Both the position numbers and the translations under genes were made by a program. From contig NZ_FNLF01000002.1 of the NCBI RefSeq assembly GCF_900103175.1, positions 2,370,136 to 2,434,135 of the forward strand: a stretch of 64,000 nt of DNA, read 5' to 3'. Under the pieces are notes generated by a model. That model was not told the origin of the DNA, searched no databases, and saw nothing but the letters and a program-made list of their open reading frames with translations. Shown piece by piece: positions 1 through 8,127 of the stretch; positions within the stretch are counted from its first letter, which is position 1; the number at the start of each line of letters is the position of its first letter. The DNA is from Tsukamurella pulmonis (GTDB taxonomy: Bacteria; Actinomycetota; Actinomycetes; Mycobacteriales; Mycobacteriaceae).

Positions 1-918
1 GGGGACGAGCAGATCGTCTTCCGCGCGTCGAAGGCGCTCGGCGCGGATCGGGCGGACACGACCGTCGGGCCGCTGCGGCTGGAGGTCCTCGACGGGCTCT
101 CCCGCCTGCGCGTGGTGCTCGCCGCCGGCGACGACTACGACCTCGCCTTCGATCTCACCTTCGACGCCACCGGTCCGGCGCACCTCGAACCGCGGCACTT
201 CCACCGCCAGATCGAGCGCGTCACCTTCGACACCCAGCGCTTCGTCCAGGTCGGCGACTGGTCGGGGGAACTGACCGTCGCCGGTGAGCGGTTCGATGTG
301 AGCACCTGGCGCGGCAACCGCGACCGCTCGTGGGGCGTGCGTCCCGTCGGGGAGGCGGAGCCGCCCGGGCGCCGCGTCACCGAGGCCGGGAACTTCTTCT
401 GGATCTACTCGGTGCTCCGCCTGCCGGAGGCCACGGTCTGCGTGGTCCTCCAGGAGGACGCGACGGGGCGGCCGGTCGTCGAGGACGCCACCTGGATCCC
501 GCACGACGGTGCCGAGCCCCGCTGGCTCGGGCACGTCGCGCACGAGATCGACTTCGTCTCGGGCACCCGGCAGGCCCGGGCCGCACGGCTCGCGTTCACG
601 GGGGCCGACGGTGCGCGCACCGAGGTCGACATCGCGATCCTCACCGCCAACCACTTCGGATTCGGCACCGGCTACGGCCTCGACCAGGACTGGCGGCACG
701 GCATGTGGCAGGGCGAGGAGAAGGTCGAGGGGCGGCGCTTCCGAGTGTCCGAGCTCGACGTGAACCTCACCATGCTGGTGCCGGTCGAGTACCTCGCCAC
801 CTGCACCGTCCGCCACCCCGACGGCCGCACCGAGCGGGGCGAGGGGCTCTTCGAGTTCGGCGCCATCGGCCCGCACGAGCGCTACGGCTTCACGCACTAC
901 GTCGACCCGGCGCCGTAG
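1..918 (+). CDS. Hypothetical protein, AttH/lipocalin-like (5' truncated by window)
   Basis: The reading frame is open from base 1 and ends at TAG 916-918, so about 305 residues of a longer protein are present and the true start lies upstream. I do not recognise a specific function. Visible features are a beta-rich, aromatic-rich sequence with motifs such as GNFFWIYSVL, GYGLDQDWRHGMWQGEE and a C-terminal FEFGAIGPHERYGF. These resemble actinobacterial proteins with paired AttH/CrtC-like lipocalin folds (DUF7064/7065 type), often found near acyl-CoA metabolism genes. No signal peptide can be judged because the N-terminus is missing. The coding frame is strongly supported by GC3; the functional label is tentative. 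Confidence 0.75.
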   Translation, partial: GDEQIVFRASKALGADRADTTVGPLRLEVLDGLSRLRVVLAAGDDYDLAFDLTFDATGPAHLEPRHFHRQIERVTFDTQRFVQVGDWSGELTVAGERFDVSTWRGNRDRSWGVRPVGEAEPPGRRVTEAGNFFWIYSVLRLPEATVCVVLQEDATGRPVVEDATWIPHDGAEPRWLGHVAHEIDFVSGTRQARAARLAFTGADGARTEVDIAILTANHFGFGTGYGLDQDWRHGMWQGEEKVEGRRFRVSELDVNLTMLVPVEYLATCTVRHPDGRTERGEGLFEFGAIGPHERYGFTHYVDPAP

Positions 919-959
919 ATCCCCGGATCGGGGTCGCTTCTCGGCTACCGTGGATCGCC

Positions 960-1781
960 GTGGCGAACAGCTATGGAGACATCTACGCCGGGCACGCGAG
1001 CAAGAAGGCGCGCGTGATCCCCGAGGTTCCGGCCGACCGCGACCTCGTCGTCGAGGACGCGGCGACGGGCTTCTGCGGGGCGGTCGTCGGCTTCGACAAG
1101 AGCTACGACGGCGACTTCGTCAAGCTCGAGGACGCCCGCGGCGCGGTCCGCGTGTTCGCGATGCGCAAAGCCGCCTTCCTCATCGACGGGAAGCCGGTCA
1201 CCCTCGTGAAGCCGCGGGCGAAGGCACCGTCGGGCCCGCAGCGCAGCGCGTCGGGCTCGACCCGCGTCGAGGGGGTGAAGGCGCGCGTCGCGCTGCCCAG
1301 CCGGATCTGGGTGGAGGGCATCCACGACGCGGCGCTCGTCGAGCGGGTCTGGGGCCACGACCTGCGGGTCGAGGGCGTCGTCGTCGAGCAGCTCGAGGGG
1401 CTCGACCACCTGGGCGCGCGGCTCGCCGAGTTCCAGCCGGGGCCGGGCCGGAAGGTGGGCGTGCTCGCCGATCACCTGGTGGAGGGCTCGAAGGAGTCCC
1501 GGATGACGCAGGCGCTCGGCAAGTACGTCATGGTCACCGGCCACCCGTTCATCGACATCTGGGCCGCCGTCAAGCCCGCGTCGGTCGGCATCGACGCCTG
1601 GCCCGCCGTTCCGCGGGGCGAGGACTGGAAGACCGGCACCTGCCGTCGCCTGGGCTGGGGCACGCCGCAGGACGGCTGGCGCCGGGTCCAGGGCGCGGTC
1701 ACCTCGTTCCGCGACCTGGACGCCTCGCTGATCGGGGCGGTCGAGCGACTCGTCGATTTCGTCACCGAGCCGGAGGACTGA
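960..1781 (+). CDS. DUF3097 domain protein
   Basis: 273 residues from GTG 960. Open sequence continues upstream in this frame but it is a shadow of the preceding gene, and the family begins near this GTG (VANSYGDIYAGHASKKARVIP). The protein matches the actinobacterial DUF3097 family: a short N-terminal SYGDI segment, an alkaline K/R patch, then a globular part with a LPSRIWVEGIHDAALVERVW stretch. That stretch and the following VLADHLVEGSKE and GHPFIDIWAAVKP recall a TOPRIM-like fold; this fold assignment is my inference. The family is widespread in actinobacteria but has no established biochemical role that I know of. It is followed after 35 bases by a TetR regulator on the same strand, with no sign of co-regulation. 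Confidence 0.85.
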   Translation: MANSYGDIYAGHASKKARVIPEVPADRDLVVEDAATGFCGAVVGFDKSYDGDFVKLEDARGAVRVFAMRKAAFLIDGKPVTLVKPRAKAPSGPQRSASGSTRVEGVKARVALPSRIWVEGIHDAALVERVWGHDLRVEGVVVEQLEGLDHLGARLAEFQPGPGRKVGVLADHLVEGSKESRMTQALGKYVMVTGHPFIDIWAAVKPASVGIDAWPAVPRGEDWKTGTCRRLGWGTPQDGWRRVQGAVTSFRDLDASLIGAVERLVDFVTEPED

Positions 1782-1816
1782 CGCCGGGAACCGGCTGGTC
1801 GGGCTAGAATCCGCAG

Positions 1817-2440
1817 GTGGCATCGACCCCGACGACGAAACCCGACACCCGGCAGCAGATCCTGCGAGCCGCGCTCGACTGGGTCGACGAAGCGGGGCTG
1901 ACGCGGATCTCTATGGGCGCGCTGGCCAAACGCGCCCGGCTCGCCCGGGCCACGCTCTATCAGCACTTCACCGGCAAGGACGCCCTGGTCGAAGCGGTGG
2001 TGACCAGTGAGCTGGACAAGTTCTACGGCCGAATCCACGACTACGCCGATCCGATCGAGGACAACGACGAGCGGCTCGCCGCCGGTTTCGCCTTCGCGTA
2101 CGCGTACCTGCGCGAGCACCGCGCGTTGCAGCGGGTGATGGCGATGAATCCTGCGCTGATCCTGCCCTACATCCACGGCGATTCCCCGCAGATCCAGCAG
2201 GGCCGGCGCTTCTTCCTGCAGGAGATCCGGCGCGGCGAGTACCGCGACGACGCGGACGTCGATGCCCTCGCCGACTTCTTCGTGCGGCAGTTGCACTCGC
2301 TCCTGCTCACGCCGCTGCCGCCGGTCCAGGGCGTGGAGGACGAGCCCGATCACCGCGGTCCCAGCGCCGCGAACGTCGAGGCGGGCCGACGGTACGCGCA
2401 GACGTTCGTCATCCCCGCCCGGGCGCAGTTCGTGGGGTAG
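1817..2440 (+). CDS. TetR/AcrR family transcriptional regulator
   Basis: 207 residues from GTG 1817. The N-terminal 60 residues carry a TetR helix-turn-helix (RQQILRAALDWVDEAGLTRI, then GALAKRARLARATLYQHFTG with the typical LYQHF recognition helix). The rest is an all-helical ligand-binding and dimerisation domain of unknown specificity. The next gene downstream is an AurF-type diiron oxygenase on the same strand, and a perfect 13-base palindrome lies in the gap between them. The simplest inference is that this regulator represses the oxygenase/DUF4873 pair. No comparable palindrome was found immediately upstream of the regulator itself, so autoregulation is not supported. Confidence 0.93.
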   Translation: MASTPTTKPDTRQQILRAALDWVDEAGLTRISMGALAKRARLARATLYQHFTGKDALVEAVVTSELDKFYGRIHDYADPIEDNDERLAAGFAFAYAYLREHRALQRVMAMNPALILPYIHGDSPQIQQGRRFFLQEIRRGEYRDDADVDALADFFVRQLHSLLLTPLPPVQGVEDEPDHRGPSAANVEAGRRYAQTFVIPARAQFVG

Positions 2441-2474
2441 TCACGCGGACACGCTGCGCGAATAGACAGAATGC

Positions 2475-2487
2475 TGGACAGTGTCCA
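2475..2487. promoter_or_regulatory. Candidate TetR operator TGGACA-G-TGTCCA
   Basis: A perfect inverted repeat TGGACAGTGTCCA lies 23-35 bases upstream of the AurF-like start at 2510 and 35 bases after the tetR stop. Its length and perfect symmetry fit a TetR-family operator. Repression of the oxygenase gene by the upstream regulator is inferred from position only. Confidence 0.6.
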
Positions 2488-2509
2488 TCGCTGGTGTTAC
2501 CTTCGCCAC

Positions 2510-3415
2510 ATGACCGATACGACACTGCCCGAACGCACCCGCGACAGCGTGGCCGATCGACTTCTCGGTGGTTCCGTCAAGCGTTCCTACGCGCCCGTCG
2601 TCGACATCGATTGGGACGCCCCGATCGACCCCGACAAGTTCTTCCTGCCCCCGCACATGTGCACCCTGTACGGCACGGACATCTGGAACGGCATGTCCCG
2701 CGCGGAGCAGATCGCCCTCTCCAAGCAGGAGATGGTGAACCTGCTCTCGATGGGCATCTGGTTCGAGAACCTGCTCAACCGGCTGCTGCTGCGTGACCTC
2801 CTCACCAAGGACCCCACCTCGCGCGACGCGTTCTACTCGCTCACCGAGATGGGGGACGAGTGCCGGCACATGGTGATGTTCGGCAAGGTCATCGACCGCA
2901 TCGGTGAGCGTCCTTACCGCCTGCGCGGCTGGCAGCTCGCGGTCGTGAAGTACGTCCTCGCGCCGGTGATCCGCGGCCAGGCCGTGTGGATCGCCGCGCT
3001 CGTCGGCGAGGAGATCTTCGACGCGCAGCAGCGCCAGATCAAGGACGATCCGGAGCTGCAGCCCATCGTCGCGCGACTGATGCAGATCCACGTCACCGAG
3101 GAGGCCCGGCACATCGGCTACGCCCGTGACGGTGCCCGCCGCGGCGTCGCCGATCGCAGCCGCCTGCAGACGCTGCTCGTCGGCAACCTGCACGCCGGGG
3201 CCGCGTTCGGCTTCCGCATGCTGTTCGCGAACCCGCGCATGTACGCCCGGGTCGGACTCGATCCCAAGGCCGCCTACCGCGCCGCCATCACCAACCCGGA
3301 GCACCGGCGGGCCAAGCAGGACGGCTTCCGCGACCTCGGCCGCTTCCTCGACTCCGTCGGTCTCATGGGCCCGCTCGCGCGGTGGTCGTGGAAGAAGGCC
3401 GGGTTCCTCGCGTGA
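2510..3415 (+). CDS. AurF-like diiron oxygenase (PABA N-oxygenase superfamily)
   Basis: 301 residues from ATG 2510. An in-frame ATG at 2471 is rejected because it would place the operator palindrome inside the gene. The protein is helical with diiron ligands in the AurF pattern: an E in the FENLLNRLL region, EMGDECRHMVMFGK (ExxH-type), GEEIFDAQQRQ, and HVTEEARHIGYARD near residue 200 (ExxRH). AurF enzymes use a carboxylate-bridged diiron centre to oxidise amines or C-H bonds. In mycobacteria and rhodococci this family is common, usually without a defined substrate. It overlaps by four bases (GTGA) with the DUF4873 gene, so the two are translationally coupled. No dedicated reductase is adjacent. 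Confidence 0.85.
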   Translation: MTDTTLPERTRDSVADRLLGGSVKRSYAPVVDIDWDAPIDPDKFFLPPHMCTLYGTDIWNGMSRAEQIALSKQEMVNLLSMGIWFENLLNRLLLRDLLTKDPTSRDAFYSLTEMGDECRHMVMFGKVIDRIGERPYRLRGWQLAVVKYVLAPVIRGQAVWIAALVGEEIFDAQQRQIKDDPELQPIVARLMQIHVTEEARHIGYARDGARRGVADRSRLQTLLVGNLHAGAAFGFRMLFANPRMYARVGLDPKAAYRAAITNPEHRRAKQDGFRDLGRFLDSVGLMGPLARWSWKKAGFLA

Positions 3416-4176
3416 GCCCGGAGGAGCAGCCGCGCATCGTCGTCGTCGGCTCCCGCCCGCCCGGCCTCGACGGGGCCGTGGTGGCACCGTCGGAGGTGGT
3501 GGGTCTGCGATTCCGGCCCGACCGCGACGCCTGGACCCTGTCCACGCACGCGGGGGAGACGGACTACGACCTGGTGGTCCTGCCCGGCACCACCGCCGAG
3601 ATCGCGGTCCCCGCGCTCGACCCGCGGGTCGAGGCGCCGAGCACCGTCGGGCCCGCCGACGCCGAGCGCGCGTACCTCGGCATGCTGGTCGACGGTGTGC
3701 CGAACCTCGTGCTCACCGACGGATCGAAGGCGCAACTGGACACGCTCCACACCTGGCTGCGCTGGATGTACGCCGAGGCCGCCACACGCATCGTGTCGCG
3801 GCCGCCGGTCACTGCGCGGTGGATCCAGCGCGGGCGCCGCCTCCCGTCGCGCCCGGACCGGGACGCGATCGACCTGTCCAACGACCACGTCCGCGACGAG
3901 GGCGTCTACGCCGGCGACGCCGTCCTCCGGTCGGGCGACTACGAGGCGGTCTCGCCGGTGCGGCTCGCGGGCCATCTCGAGCCGCTCGACGGCAACTACC
4001 ACTGGTACGGCACCGTCGACGACCTCGATATCGGTGCGGCGCTCAAGAAGATGCCGCGCGGCAGCGTCACGGTCTCGGTCGGCGGGGGAGACGCGTCGCC
4101 CGCCCTGGTGACCGATAAGACGGTGTGGGGCACCTACCGTCTCGTCGGTGTCGGCGCGCCGCCGTATCCGCTCTGA
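3412..4176 (+). CDS. DUF4873 domain-containing protein
   Basis: 254 residues from GTG 3412, chosen because it gives a GTGA overlap with the AurF-like stop; an earlier ATG at 3382 would overlap more. The N-terminal part (residues 1-160) contains VVVGSRPPGL, YDLVVLPGT and a short DTLHTWLRWMYAEA helix and looks like a remnant of a flavoprotein monooxygenase or nucleotide-binding fold. The C-terminal part (HVRDEGVYAGDAVLRSGDYEAV, then LDGNYHWYGTVDD) is the DUF4873 domain, which in other actinobacteria is often fused to flavin monooxygenases or placed beside AurF-like oxygenases. It may be an accessory subunit for the diiron enzyme; that role is inferred from coupling. Confidence 0.8.
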   Translation: MSPEEQPRIVVVGSRPPGLDGAVVAPSEVVGLRFRPDRDAWTLSTHAGETDYDLVVLPGTTAEIAVPALDPRVEAPSTVGPADAERAYLGMLVDGVPNLVLTDGSKAQLDTLHTWLRWMYAEAATRIVSRPPVTARWIQRGRRLPSRPDRDAIDLSNDHVRDEGVYAGDAVLRSGDYEAVSPVRLAGHLEPLDGNYHWYGTVDDLDIGAALKKMPRGSVTVSVGGGDASPALVTDKTVWGTYRLVGVGAPPYPL

Positions 4177-4177
4177 C

Positions 4178-5053
4178 TCAGGCGTTCTCGACCATCCGCC
4201 GGATCTCCGCCGCGACCAGCGCCGGCTCCGTCAGGGGCACCTGGTGGCCGGACTCCTCGGCGAGCACGTGCCGCCCGTGCGGGGACGCCGCGGCGCGGCG
4301 GGCGTGGGCCTCGTTGACCCGCAGTCGCACCTTCGCGCCGAGTCCGCCGCTCTTGACACCCGAGATCACGGTGACCGGAAGCCCGCCCAGGTCGGGTGCG
4401 CTCTGCCGCCAGGATGCGAGCTCGGTGTAGAAGGTCGCGAGCTCCTGTTCCATCGTCGCGACCGCCCGCGGCGTGGTCGCCTCGGCGGCGAGGTCGGCGC
4501 GCACGTCCGCGGGGAGGCGGCGGAAGGCGATGCCGCCGAGCAGGCGCAGGAGCCCGGTGCGCGCCAGCACCCGCATCACGACCTTCGAGATCGCTACGCG
4601 CCGTTCGGGGTTCCCACGGAAAACGTCCTCAGCGCCCTCCTCCGACGGATCGACGAGAACCAGCCCGGCGATGCGCTCGGGCCGCCGGGACGCGGCCAGG
4701 CGCGAGATCACCCCGCCCAGGCTGTGGCCGGCGAGGACGAATCGCCGGTCCGGATCGCCGGCGGCGAGGCCGTCGAGGAGGTCGTTGAGGTCGTCGGCCA
4801 TCCGTCCGAAGGTGCGGTCCGCGGCATCCGGCTCGCTGCGACCGAGCCCCGAACGGTCGTACGCGACCGTCGTCGTGGCGTCGCGCAGGAGTGGTTGCGT
4901 TGTGCCCCAGGTGGATCGGGTGCCGCCCGCGCCGGCTTCGAAGACCACGAGCGGCCTGCCCGCCGGGGCGTCGACCGGCCCCGGTAGGACCGCGGCGTGC
5001 AGCTGCCGGCCGTCGCGGGTCGGAAGGTACGTGCTGTCGCCCTGCGTGTGCAT
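4178..5053 (-). CDS. Alpha/beta-fold hydrolase
   Basis: 291 residues from ATG 5053. This is a typical alpha/beta hydrolase: an oxyanion-hole segment in VVFEAGAGGTRSTW, a nucleophile elbow GHSLGG near residue 109, YDRSGLGRSEP after strand beta-4, a probable acid in the GLVLVDPSE/SGVKSG region and a C-terminal His in ESGHQVPLTEP. There is no signal peptide or membrane segment, so it is cytosolic. The substrate is unknown; the family includes esterases, haloperoxidase-like enzymes and lactonases. It ends one base after the convergent DUF4873 gene and is divergent from nfeD, so it appears monocistronic. Confidence 0.9.
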   Translation of the reverse strand: MHTQGDSTYLPTRDGRQLHAAVLPGPVDAPAGRPLVVFEAGAGGTRSTWGTTQPLLRDATTTVAYDRSGLGRSEPDAADRTFGRMADDLNDLLDGLAAGDPDRRFVLAGHSLGGVISRLAASRRPERIAGLVLVDPSEEGAEDVFRGNPERRVAISKVVMRVLARTGLLRLLGGIAFRRLPADVRADLAAEATTPRAVATMEQELATFYTELASWRQSAPDLGGLPVTVISGVKSGGLGAKVRLRVNEAHARRAAASPHGRHVLAEESGHQVPLTEPALVAAEIRRMVENA

Positions 5054-5135
5054 GAGGTCCCCGTCGTCGGTGTCCGGGCGAACCTAACACGGTGGGGGCC
5101 TCGCCGGGGATGTCCGGTTCTGGCAGGATCGGGGT

Positions 5136-5567
5136 ATGGCGGCAGCGCTCTGGCTCATCGGCGCGATCCTGCTGGCCGTCGCGGAAACGGCGGCCGGCGA
5201 GTTCACTCTGCTCATGCTCGGCGGCGGCGCACTCGTCACGGCGGGCGCGACGGGAGCGTTCGACCTGCCGCTGTGGGCGCAGGGCGTGGTCTTCGCCGTC
5301 TCCTCGGTGCTGTTGCTGCTGGTGGCGCGCCCGCCGCTGCGCCGGTACGTCGAGAAGAGGCGGGGCGATGCGCCGTCCTATCTGGAATCGCTCCCCGGCA
5401 TGAAAGTCCCCGTCCTCGAATCCGTTTCGGGTGACGGCGGTCGCGTCCTGATCGGGGGCGAGGAGTGGTCCGCGCGGACGCCGTACGACGGTGCGGCGAT
5501 CCCCGTGGGAGTGGAGGTGACCATCGTCGAGATCGACGGCGCGGTCGCCGTCGTGGTCGACAGTTGA
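5136..5567 (+). CDS. NfeD family membrane protein
   Basis: 143 residues from ATG 5136. Three hydrophobic segments occupy roughly residues 1-70 (AALWLIGAILLAVAETAAG, the LMLGGGALVTAG region, and a VVFAVSSVLLLLVA segment). A soluble C-terminal OB-fold follows (VLESVSGDGGRVLIGGEEWSA to VEVTIVEIDGAVAVV). This is the short NfeD1b type, without the serine protease domain. NfeD proteins pair with SPFH/flotillin-like proteins in membranes. Here the SPFH gene follows after 22 bases, an arrangement also found at Rv1487-Rv1488, so a common operon and complex is likely. Confidence 0.93.
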   Translation: MAAALWLIGAILLAVAETAAGEFTLLMLGGGALVTAGATGAFDLPLWAQGVVFAVSSVLLLLVARPPLRRYVEKRRGDAPSYLESLPGMKVPVLESVSGDGGRVLIGGEEWSARTPYDGAAIPVGVEVTIVEIDGAVAVVVDS

Positions 5568-5589
5568 GCCGACAAGGAGAGGAACATCC

Positions 5590-6846
5590 ATGGAGGGCAT
5601 TGGAATCGGACTGGTCGTACTGATCGTCCTGATCCTCGCGGCGGTGGTGGTGCTGGTGAAGGCGCTGGTGCTGGTGCCGCAGGCGCAGGCCGCGGTGATC
5701 GAACGGCTGGGCCGCTACACCCGCACCGTGTCGGGGCAACTGGCACTGCTGATTCCGTTCATCGACAAGGTCCGAGCGCGGGTGGACCTGCGCGAGCAGG
5801 TCGTCTCGTTCCCACCGCAGCCCGTCATCACGCAGGACAACCTGACCGTCAACATCGACACGGTCGTCTACTTCCAGGTCACGCGCCCCGAGGCCGCGGT
5901 CTACGAGATCAGTGACTACGTCGTGGGCGTCGAGCAGATCACCACGACCACGCTGCGCAACGTGGTCGGCGGCATGACGTTGGAGGAGACGCTGACCTCG
6001 CGCGAGAAGATCAACGGCCAGCTGCGCGGCGTGCTCGACGAGGCGACGTCGCGGTGGGGCCTGCGCGTCGCGCGGGTCGAGCTCAAATCGATCTTCCCGC
6101 CCCCGTCGATCCAGGAGTCGATGGAGAAGCAGATGAAGGCGGACCGCGAGAAGCGCGCCACCATCCTCTCCGCCGAGGGACACCGCGAAGCCGCGATCAA
6201 GTCGGCCGAGGGCGACAAGGCCAGCCGGATCCTGCTGGCCGAAGGTGAGCGCCAGGCCGCGATCCTCTCCGCCGAGGCCGACCGGCAGGCCGAGATCCTG
6301 CGCGCCGAGGGCCGGCGGGCCGCCTCCTACCTCGAGGCGCAGGGTGAGGCCAAGGCCATCGAGACCACGTTCTCCGCGATCAAGTCGGGCCGGCCCACGC
6401 CGGAGCTGCTCGCCTACCAGTACCTGCAGACCCTGCCCGAGATGGCGCAGGGCGATGCGAACAAGGTCTGGGTGGTGCCGAGCGATTTCAACGCCGCGCT
6501 GCAGGGGTTCATGCGCAATCTCGGGACGCCGGGCTCCGACGGCGTGTTCCGGTTCGAGGCCTCGGAGGACGCGCCCGGCACGGCACCGGACATCGACACC
6601 GAGGGCTGGTTCGACACGCCCGAACCGGTGGCCCCGGTGGTCGTGACCAAGGACGAGGTGCCGGACGCGCCCATCGCGGCGGCGCGTGCCGCTGCCAGGG
6701 CCCGAGCCGCCGAGTCCGAGGAGGATGCCGAGTCGGACGTCCCGTCGGACGCCACGGCGCAGCTGCCGCTCGGCCGGGGTGACGAGCCCTCGCCGTACGA
6801 GGTGCAGCAGCCCGGCTACGCGCCGCCGCCGCAGCACGAGGCCTGA
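5590..6846 (+). CDS. SPFH domain (band 7/stomatin-like, QmcA-type) protein
   Basis: 418 residues from ATG 5590, with a good upstream GGAGAGGA ribosome site. A single N-terminal transmembrane helix (about 5-28) is followed by the SPFH domain (GRYTRTVSGQLALLIPFIDK, VDLREQVVSFPPQPVITQDN, about 30-200). Next comes an Ala/Glu-rich coiled coil with near-repeats of the form AEGDKASRILLAEGERQAAILSAE (about 200-260). The last 120 residues are acidic and low complexity. Such proteins form ring or lattice assemblies that organise membrane microdomains with NfeD partners. The organisation matches mycobacterial Rv1488; the extended acidic tail is longer than in compact family members. Confidence 0.94.
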   Translation: MEGIGIGLVVLIVLILAAVVVLVKALVLVPQAQAAVIERLGRYTRTVSGQLALLIPFIDKVRARVDLREQVVSFPPQPVITQDNLTVNIDTVVYFQVTRPEAAVYEISDYVVGVEQITTTTLRNVVGGMTLEETLTSREKINGQLRGVLDEATSRWGLRVARVELKSIFPPPSIQESMEKQMKADREKRATILSAEGHREAAIKSAEGDKASRILLAEGERQAAILSAEADRQAEILRAEGRRAASYLEAQGEAKAIETTFSAIKSGRPTPELLAYQYLQTLPEMAQGDANKVWVVPSDFNAALQGFMRNLGTPGSDGVFRFEASEDAPGTAPDIDTEGWFDTPEPVAPVVVTKDEVPDAPIAAARAAARARAAESEEDAESDVPSDATAQLPLGRGDEPSPYEVQQPGYAPPPQHEA

Positions 6847-6884
6847 CGAGGCGCGGCACTCCATGTGGCGGTGATTCCCCGGGC

Positions 6885-7472
6885 TCACCGGCCCAGGGCC
6901 ACCGCCACGCCGGCGCAGGCGCAGGCCCACAGGACCGAGACGAAGGTGCCGATGATGAACTGCTCAGCGGCGCCGGGATGGCGCAGTTCCGGGTAGCGGG
7001 CGAGTCCCTTCGCGGCGACGATCACGGCGAGGCCGCCACCGAAGTTCGCCAGCACGCAGACCGCGATCGCGGCGCGTTCGAGCACGCCGATGGAGAGCCC
7101 GCCGCGCAACGGTGAGGCGGGCACCGGATCCTCCGCCGCACCGTCGGGCTCGTCCGTGGGTGGTGCGGTGGCGCCGTCGCCGTCGTTCTGCGGCGAGGGA
7201 TCGTCCTCCCCGGTGGCGCCCGCGAGTGCGAAGGCCGAGGTGACCAGGGCGCTGCCGCCCGTCATCGCGGCGAGCACCGCGGCGGCGCGGACGGCGGCGA
7301 GAGCGGCCCCGTGCGCGGCGGGCGCCGCCAGCGCGACGATCGCCGCGGCCCCCACGAGGACCGCCGGGATCGCTGCCCACAGCATGCCGGCCGGGCCCGC
7401 CGAGGCGCGACGAGCGGCGAGCACGCCCACGACGGTCGCGGCGAGGAGGAGTGCGATGACGGCGGCGATCAC
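6885..7472 (-). CDS. Membrane protein co-translated with SatD-like regulator
   Basis: 195 residues from GTG 7472, chosen because it gives a GTGA overlap with the upstream gene; the frame is open further upstream but that part is a shadow. I see about five hydrophobic helices: residues 1-20, a GMLWAAIPAVLVGAAAIVAL segment, an AALAAVRAAAVLAA segment, one after the acidic linker (GVLERAAIAVCVLANFGGGL) and a C-terminal FIIGTFVSVLWACACAGVAV. A Pro/Asp-rich loop occupies about residues 85-120. I cannot name a function. Strict coupling to a SatD-like protein suggests a two-component membrane/cytosol unit similar in layout to satD/satE pairs. Confidence 0.75.
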   Translation of the reverse strand: MIAAVIALLLAATVVGVLAARRASAGPAGMLWAAIPAVLVGAAAIVALAAPAAHGAALAAVRAAAVLAAMTGGSALVTSAFALAGATGEDDPSPQNDGDGATAPPTDEPDGAAEDPVPASPLRGGLSIGVLERAAIAVCVLANFGGGLAVIVAAKGLARYPELRHPGAAEQFIIGTFVSVLWACACAGVAVALGR

Positions 7473-8074
7473 GCGTCTGCCCCCGCAGTGGCCGCGGCGT
7501 CGGCCGCGGTGAGCAACTCCACCGCCAACGCGCGGCCCGCCGGCTCGACCGACCAGCCCGCCGCCGCCGCGCGCTGGGACGCCGCCTGGCGCGAGACGCC
7601 GAGCTCCGCCGCCGCCGCGGTGATCGTCATCCCCGTGTTCAGCAACGCCGCCACCTCCTGTCCCTCCCGCGATCTGCGGCTCACGATAAGCCCGAGCACC
7701 GACAGGATCGCCTCGGCGCGCGTCGCCGCCGCGCCGTCGGCCCCGCGGACCTGCACGGGAACGGCGGTGCCCTTCGCGGCCTCGACGGCCTCCCGCGCCG
7801 ATTCGAATGCGCGGCCGCGGCCGGCGCGGGTCTGCTCGGGAAGCGGTCGCTCCACCGGCCCGACGCCGATCCCGACGCTCCAGTGCCCGTCGGCGAGCAG
7901 CGCAAGCGCCGCGTCGACGGCGACCGCGGCGTCGTCGGTGACGGCCTGCAACTCGTCGCCGGCGGTCCGGTCGGGCGCGCGCAGCCACCCGAGCGGCGTC
8001 AGGAGCGCGCGCGCGGCCTCCACGCGGTCCGAGTCGGAACGGCTACCCCGCTGGTCGACGGTGAGAACGATCAT
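7469..8074 (-). CDS. SatD-like protein with C-terminal helix-turn-helix
   Basis: 201 residues from ATG 8074. The N-terminus (IVLTVDQRGSRSDSDRV) resembles the start of SatD-family proteins, where a D..GSR motif opens a cyclase-like alpha/beta fold. The middle keeps GDELQAV and WSVGIGVG segments in the expected order. The C-terminal third has a clear helix-turn-helix (MTITAAAAELGVSRQAASQRA), so the protein probably binds DNA. The gene is coupled to the following membrane protein. Two GCAAG-N8-CTTGC inverted repeats lie directly upstream of its start, which makes it the prime candidate for binding them; that is inference. Confidence 0.7.
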   Translation of the reverse strand: MIVLTVDQRGSRSDSDRVEAARALLTPLGWLRAPDRTAGDELQAVTDDAAVAVDAALALLADGHWSVGIGVGPVERPLPEQTRAGRGRAFESAREAVEAAKGTAVPVQVRGADGAAATRAEAILSVLGLIVSRRSREGQEVAALLNTGMTITAAAAELGVSRQAASQRAAAAGWSVEPAGRALAVELLTAADAAATAGADA

Positions 8075-8076
8075 GG

Positions 8077-8126
8077 TGCAAGTGTAAGGACTTGCATATG
8101 GCTAAAGCAAGGCTATTGGCTTGCTT
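8077..8126. promoter_or_regulatory. Two GCAAG-N8-CTTGC inverted repeats
   Basis: Box 1 is TGCAAGT-N6-ACTTGCA (8077-8096) and box 2 is AAGCAAG-N8-CTTGCTT (8105-8126). Both share the core GCAAG-N8-CTTGC with core starts 29 bases apart. They fill the whole gap between the SatD-like gene start (8074, minus) and the TDT stop (8128, minus), so they sit over the probable promoter of the SatD-like operon. No good Shine-Dalgarno precedes the 8074 ATG, so the message may be leaderless or nearly so. The same core recurs at 16836. Confidence 0.55.
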
Positions 8127-8127
8127 C

